A stretch of 17,808 bases of DNA from SUG2458 sp963651465 (GTDB lineage: Bacteria > Bacillota_I > Bacilli_A > RFN20 > CAG-826), in assembly GCA_963651465.1 (NCBI GenBank), contig CAVJPS010000005.1, forward strand, positions 1 to 17,808. Direction: 5' to 3'. Every line of letters begins with the position of its first letter. The stretch's first letter is position 1. Below, in pieces: positions 14,500 to 17,808 of the stretch. The notes under the pieces are model-generated. The model saw only the letters and a list, made by a program, of their open reading frames with translations, was not told the origin of the DNA and did not search any database. The translations under genes and the position numbers were made by a program.

Positions 14500-16776
14500 T
14501 TAATTATTATTTTTTTGCCACCAAATGATATTATTTTTTCTTACTTTTTTTAAACTCATCATAACTACAAGGAAAATTACTATAGCTGATATACTAATTG
14601 AAGCAAATAATCCCCACACAGGATAAGCTAAAAATTCCGATACTGTTGTATATTCTGTTCTAAAAGAAAAATTAACAATCTTTAATGCTGGTATTAAAGC
14701 AATTGAACTTATAATACTTGAAATGAATAATATAATAAAATTATTGATTAATATACTAAAATTAATTTCTTTTTTAGTAAATCCTAAGCATAACAATGTA
14801 GCAATGGTAAATTTCTTTTTACTATATAATGATAATAAATCTTTAAGTAATATAATTAGCAATAATGTAAAACACAAAGCACATATTACTAAGCCAATAG
14901 TCTTAAAATGACTTAATGCCGTTAATGTGCTTTTAATATCATTGTCTGAATAACAGCGCACACTAAAACCGTTGTCTAGAGCATGCTTTATATTAAACGA
15001 TGTAGTATCAATAAAAAAGCATGAATAATTATAATAATTTAATGAAAGTTCGTCGGCTATTATAAATGTATTTTCATCAATTAAAACTAAATCATTATAT
15101 TCTTCGTTTTCTTTATAAATAGAACTTTCTTTATATTCGTAAAATCCTACAACTGTTACATAATCGGTAAATATATTATAGTTAAAATATTCCCCAGATA
15201 AATTTGTTGTCATACTATAAGCACAGGGAAATAAATCTTCATTATTATTTAATGCAATTTTAGAATTCAATTCAGAAACGTCAATACTATTATTTAATGG
15301 AATTAAAACTTCAGTTTTATTAGTTGGTAATCTGCCTTTTACAATATCAATTTCTTCAAAAAAAATTGTACTATTACCAATTTTATAATAAAAAGTATTT
15401 GATGACTCCGGCAAGAATCCACCCACAGATATTATTCCGTTATTTTCATATAATTTATCCATAATGCCATAAATTTTACAAAAATGATTATTTATAAAAA
15501 CGGATTTTAGTGTATTATTAGTTGAATTCCAATTGGTATCCGTATAAAAAGTTTTATATACCCCAACAATGCATACATCATTTTTTATATAATTATTGTT
15601 AGAATTAAAACTTAAAATTATTGATGATGGATTATTAAATACTGAATATACATAATCTGATACAATACATTCGTTATTAGATTTTGGTAATCGTCCTTGA
15701 ACTAGATCAAATTTTTTTTCTTCAAAATCATCACTAAACATTAAAGCTGTACTTTCATATGAATTCTCCCATGTTTTTGGTAGATGAACGTTTAATTCAT
15801 AGTATCTGTCTAGTTTAACATCATTATTAAAATCATAAAAATTGTATCCGTTAGTACTACCATTGTATTCTAATAGTGCGGAATCTTCATTTGTATTTCT
15901 TGTACTTCTATAGTAAATATCGCTTACATTATGAGTTAAAGTTTCAAAAATCATTGAACTAATAATAGTTGAGATAGATAAAAATAAAATCAATAATACG
16001 TCATTAATAATATTTTTAGATAAAATTCTTTGTAATAAGAAATTAAATTTAGACCTTTCCTTAGTTGGGGTAAAAGTATTATCCAAATTATTAGATTTAT
16101 TTAATATCTCATCTTTATTTATTCTTTCTTTGCTATTTACTATACGGCCATCTTTTAATTCAATTAAATAATCGTAATATTGCTCGCAAAGAGTCGAATT
16201 GTGAGTTACTAATACAACTGGAATAGTAGTAGAAATAGTTTTGATAATATCCATTATTTGAATACTATTTTTACTATCCAAATTACCTGTTGGCTCATCA
16301 GCAATAATAAGTTTTGGTTTTTTAATAAATGATCTAATAATAGCTACTCTTTGTTGTTGACCACTAGATAAGAATTTAACTTTCTTTTCCTTTACTTTTG
16401 TAAGATTTGTTAATATTAATAGTGAATTTAAGTATTCTTCATCGATTTCACCAAATGCAGCTAACTTAATATTTTCATATACTGTTAAGTTTTCAAATAA
16501 TTTAAAATCTTGGAAAATGAAAGATATATCATTTCGTCTAATATTTTCTATAGTTTTTTTGTCACAATCTAAAATAGATTGGCCATTAAAGATATATTTT
16601 CCACTGTTAAAACTATCTATTAAGCCAATAACATTTAATAGAGTTGTTTTTCCAGATCCACTTTCGCCTTTAATAATATATAAGCCTTTTTCACCAATAT
16701 TTAAGTTAATATCAAAGATACCTAATGGATTATCGTTATTATCGTATATTTTATTTAAATTTGATATCTCAATCAT
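14500..16776 (-). CDS. MacB-like ABC transporter, fused ATPase and FtsX-type permease
   Basis: A 758-residue half-transporter with ATPase and permease in one chain, as in MacB. The N-terminal ABC domain (1-215) has Walker A GESGSGKTT (37-45), Q-loop Gln89, signature LSSGQQQ (136-142), Walker B LIIADEP (156-162) and His192, all intact. A linker leads to the first membrane helix (about 258-278). A large extracellular domain of about 360 residues, rich in Asn, Tyr and Ser, follows. Three C-terminal helices end the protein (about 645-668, 692-718, 730-752). This type VII architecture moves substrates or signals on the outer face rather than pumping through the bilayer. AAAGGTGG precedes the start, 16 bases after the stop of the secreted protein gene. 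The pairing suggests the transporter exports, releases or protects against that protein (inference). Confidence 0.92.
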   Translation of the reverse strand: MIEISNLNKIYDNNDNPLGIFDINLNIGEKGLYIIKGESGSGKTTLLNVIGLIDSFNSGKYIFNGQSILDCDKKTIENIRRNDISFIFQDFKLFENLTVYENIKLAAFGEIDEEYLNSLLILTNLTKVKEKKVKFLSSGQQQRVAIIRSFIKKPKLIIADEPTGNLDSKNSIQIMDIIKTISTTIPVVLVTHNSTLCEQYYDYLIELKDGRIVNSKERINKDEILNKSNNLDNTFTPTKERSKFNFLLQRILSKNIINDVLLILFLSISTIISSMIFETLTHNVSDIYYRSTRNTNEDSALLEYNGSTNGYNFYDFNNDVKLDRYYELNVHLPKTWENSYESTALMFSDDFEEKKFDLVQGRLPKSNNECIVSDYVYSVFNNPSSIILSFNSNNNYIKNDVCIVGVYKTFYTDTNWNSTNNTLKSVFINNHFCKIYGIMDKLYENNGIISVGGFLPESSNTFYYKIGNSTIFFEEIDIVKGRLPTNKTEVLIPLNNSIDVSELNSKIALNNNEDLFPCAYSMTTNLSGEYFNYNIFTDYVTVVGFYEYKESSIYKENEEYNDLVLIDENTFIIADELSLNYYNYSCFFIDTTSFNIKHALDNGFSVRCYSDNDIKSTLTALSHFKTIGLVICALCFTLLLIILLKDLLSLYSKKKFTIATLLCLGFTKKEINFSILINNFIILFISSIISSIALIPALKIVNFSFRTEYTTVSEFLAYPVWGLFASISISAIVIFLVVMMSLKKVRKNNIIWWQKNNN

Positions 16777-16792
16777 TTAAAATAGCCACCTT

Positions 16793-17743
16793 TTATCCTA
16801 TAAAAGTAATTAAAGAGCTTAGTTCTTCCCCATTTAAATTTTTGTAATTATACTTACACGCTGTTCCACCATTAGATGTAATCATAGAAATACCAAAATT
16901 AGAAAATAAATCAATAGTATACATTCCACCATTTCTAACGCAAAATAACACATTTCCATTTAACATAGAACTTAATCTCATATGCGGTGAATTATTATGG
17001 GTACCATTTACTAGATATTGGAAATTTGTAAAAACACAATTGTCTTCACCATCTCCAATCAATGAAGCATCTTCTACTCTTATTATGTTAGAACTGTAAC
17101 ACGTTGCATCATTATAAGAATAACAGGTACCAATAGATATACTAGCACCTTCCGTTCCAACTTCTGAACCTGCACTAATAGTGTATCCACTGCCAAAAGT
17201 ATATGAAACTTCTTTATTACACTCCGTTCTTGGAGAAATTTCTAATAACTTAATATCATGCCATAATTCCGATGTGGCATCTGGTTTTTCATGCTCGATT
17301 TCTAAACCAACAGATACAAAATCAGCATATGGTTCACAATAACCTTGTCTCAACGAATAAAAGATTTTATTATCATTATAAATCTTCAATTGTATATTCC
17401 AAAATAATTGATAAATATTATAATAATTATTTGAACATTTTATTCCATTTACTTTAAACAATATACAAGAGACTATTGCCTTTGCTAGTAGTTTATTTTT
17501 TATATATATAGGTAAAGAATATCTACGAACACAAGTCTTATTTTGTTTTACATAAGAATTTGAATAATCTGTAACTTCAGAATAAAAATCATCATCATAA
17601 GTAATAAACCCATAATTATCATTTCTAGTAGGAGCGCATAGAATGTTTTGGTTTATATTAATTTCATAATCGCTATGCAATCCAACAATAGACAAGCAAC
17701 TTAAAGCACCTATCAAAAATTTTTTTAATTTTATTTTTTTCAT
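16793..17743 (-). CDS. cysteine-rich secreted protein of unknown family
   Basis: I do not recognise this protein. From the likely start (MKKIKLKKFLIGALSCLSIVGL) it has a clear signal peptide and about 316 residues. In-frame ATGs at 17755 and 17794 are alternatives; none has a strong ribosome binding site, and the region upstream is cut by the window edge. The mature part contains about 11 cysteines, unusual for a low-GC Firmicute and suggestive of disulfides. Near residues 180-215 an alternating Ser/Gly/Tyr stretch (SYTFGSGYTISAGSEVGTEG) looks like a beta-hairpin of the kind used by beta-pore-forming toxins, though this is pattern resemblance only. It is the upstream partner of the MacB-like transporter gene, in one operon. 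Candidate roles are a toxin, bacteriocin or surface adhesin. The promoter lies outside the window. Confidence 0.7.
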   Translation of the reverse strand: MKKIKLKKFLIGALSCLSIVGLHSDYEININQNILCAPTRNDNYGFITYDDDFYSEVTDYSNSYVKQNKTCVRRYSLPIYIKNKLLAKAIVSCILFKVNGIKCSNNYYNIYQLFWNIQLKIYNDNKIFYSLRQGYCEPYADFVSVGLEIEHEKPDATSELWHDIKLLEISPRTECNKEVSYTFGSGYTISAGSEVGTEGASISIGTCYSYNDATCYSSNIIRVEDASLIGDGEDNCVFTNFQYLVNGTHNNSPHMRLSSMLNGNVLFCVRNGGMYTIDLFSNFGISMITSNGGTACKYNYKNLNGEELSSLITFIG

Positions 17744-17808
17744 CTTCTTTTCCATTCTATTGATAAAAATTAACCGGTTTGAAATTATCAACATCTTAAT
17801 AATAATAA

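Noticed and set aside
1..17808. CRISPR arrays, tRNA or rRNA genes
   Set aside because: No regularly spaced repeats and no tRNA- or rRNA-like segments were seen on either strand.

Overview
The window comes from a low-GC, compact bacterial genome. It is most likely a Bacillota (Firmicutes) lineage near Erysipelotrichia or the Mollicutes-related Bacilli, and possibly gut-associated. This placement is inferred from strong AT bias, AAAGGAG-type ribosome binding sites, sigma-A-like promoters, short spacers and family content (ThiT-type thiamine uptake, TsaB/D/E with RimI, a DUF4143 ATPase, a lipoprotein with His/Cys repeats). UGA ends ung and tryptophan is encoded by UGG, so the standard bacterial code fits rather than the mycoplasma code.

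Layout. Positions 1-397 hold no convincing gene except a strong terminator. A secreted lipoprotein (398-1423, minus) follows, then a gap with a promoter and a tiny signal-peptide-like ORF. Housekeeping minus-strand genes come next: asnS, then an operon reading DUF402/Ntdp phosphatase, tsaE, tsaB, rimI, tsaD (6497 down to 3394). Most of this operon makes the t6A modification of tRNA. A two-TM DUF3137-like protein and a membrane glycosyltransferase family 2 enzyme follow, each with its own promoter and terminator.

Positions 9091-11168 form a thiamine locus. Thiamine pyrophosphokinase (thiN, plus) runs towards a TPP-riboswitch-controlled operon (minus) of thiT, the thiamine ECF substrate-binding subunit, and an unknown four-TM protein. 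The two units overlap at their stops, and the operon's terminator lies inside the thiN coding sequence. Uracil-DNA glycosylase and a GNAT-Nudix fusion protein follow on the minus strand.

Positions 12900-17808 are the accessory part. An AAA ATPase of the DUF4143 type (plus) is split by a one-base frameshift after its Walker A motif. It lies between two copies of a 16-bp sequence. One copy is attached to a minus-strand terminator that has no gene directly in front of it. The other copy directly follows the stop of a MacB-like ABC transporter and lacks the second half of that terminator. The simplest reading is that a segment of about 1.55 kb carrying the ATPase and a rod-like hairpin was inserted into the transporter's terminator. 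The transporter gene is preceded, 16 bp upstream in the same operon, by a cysteine-rich secreted protein of unknown family. This pair is the best candidate for an undescribed secreted-effector or export system in the window.
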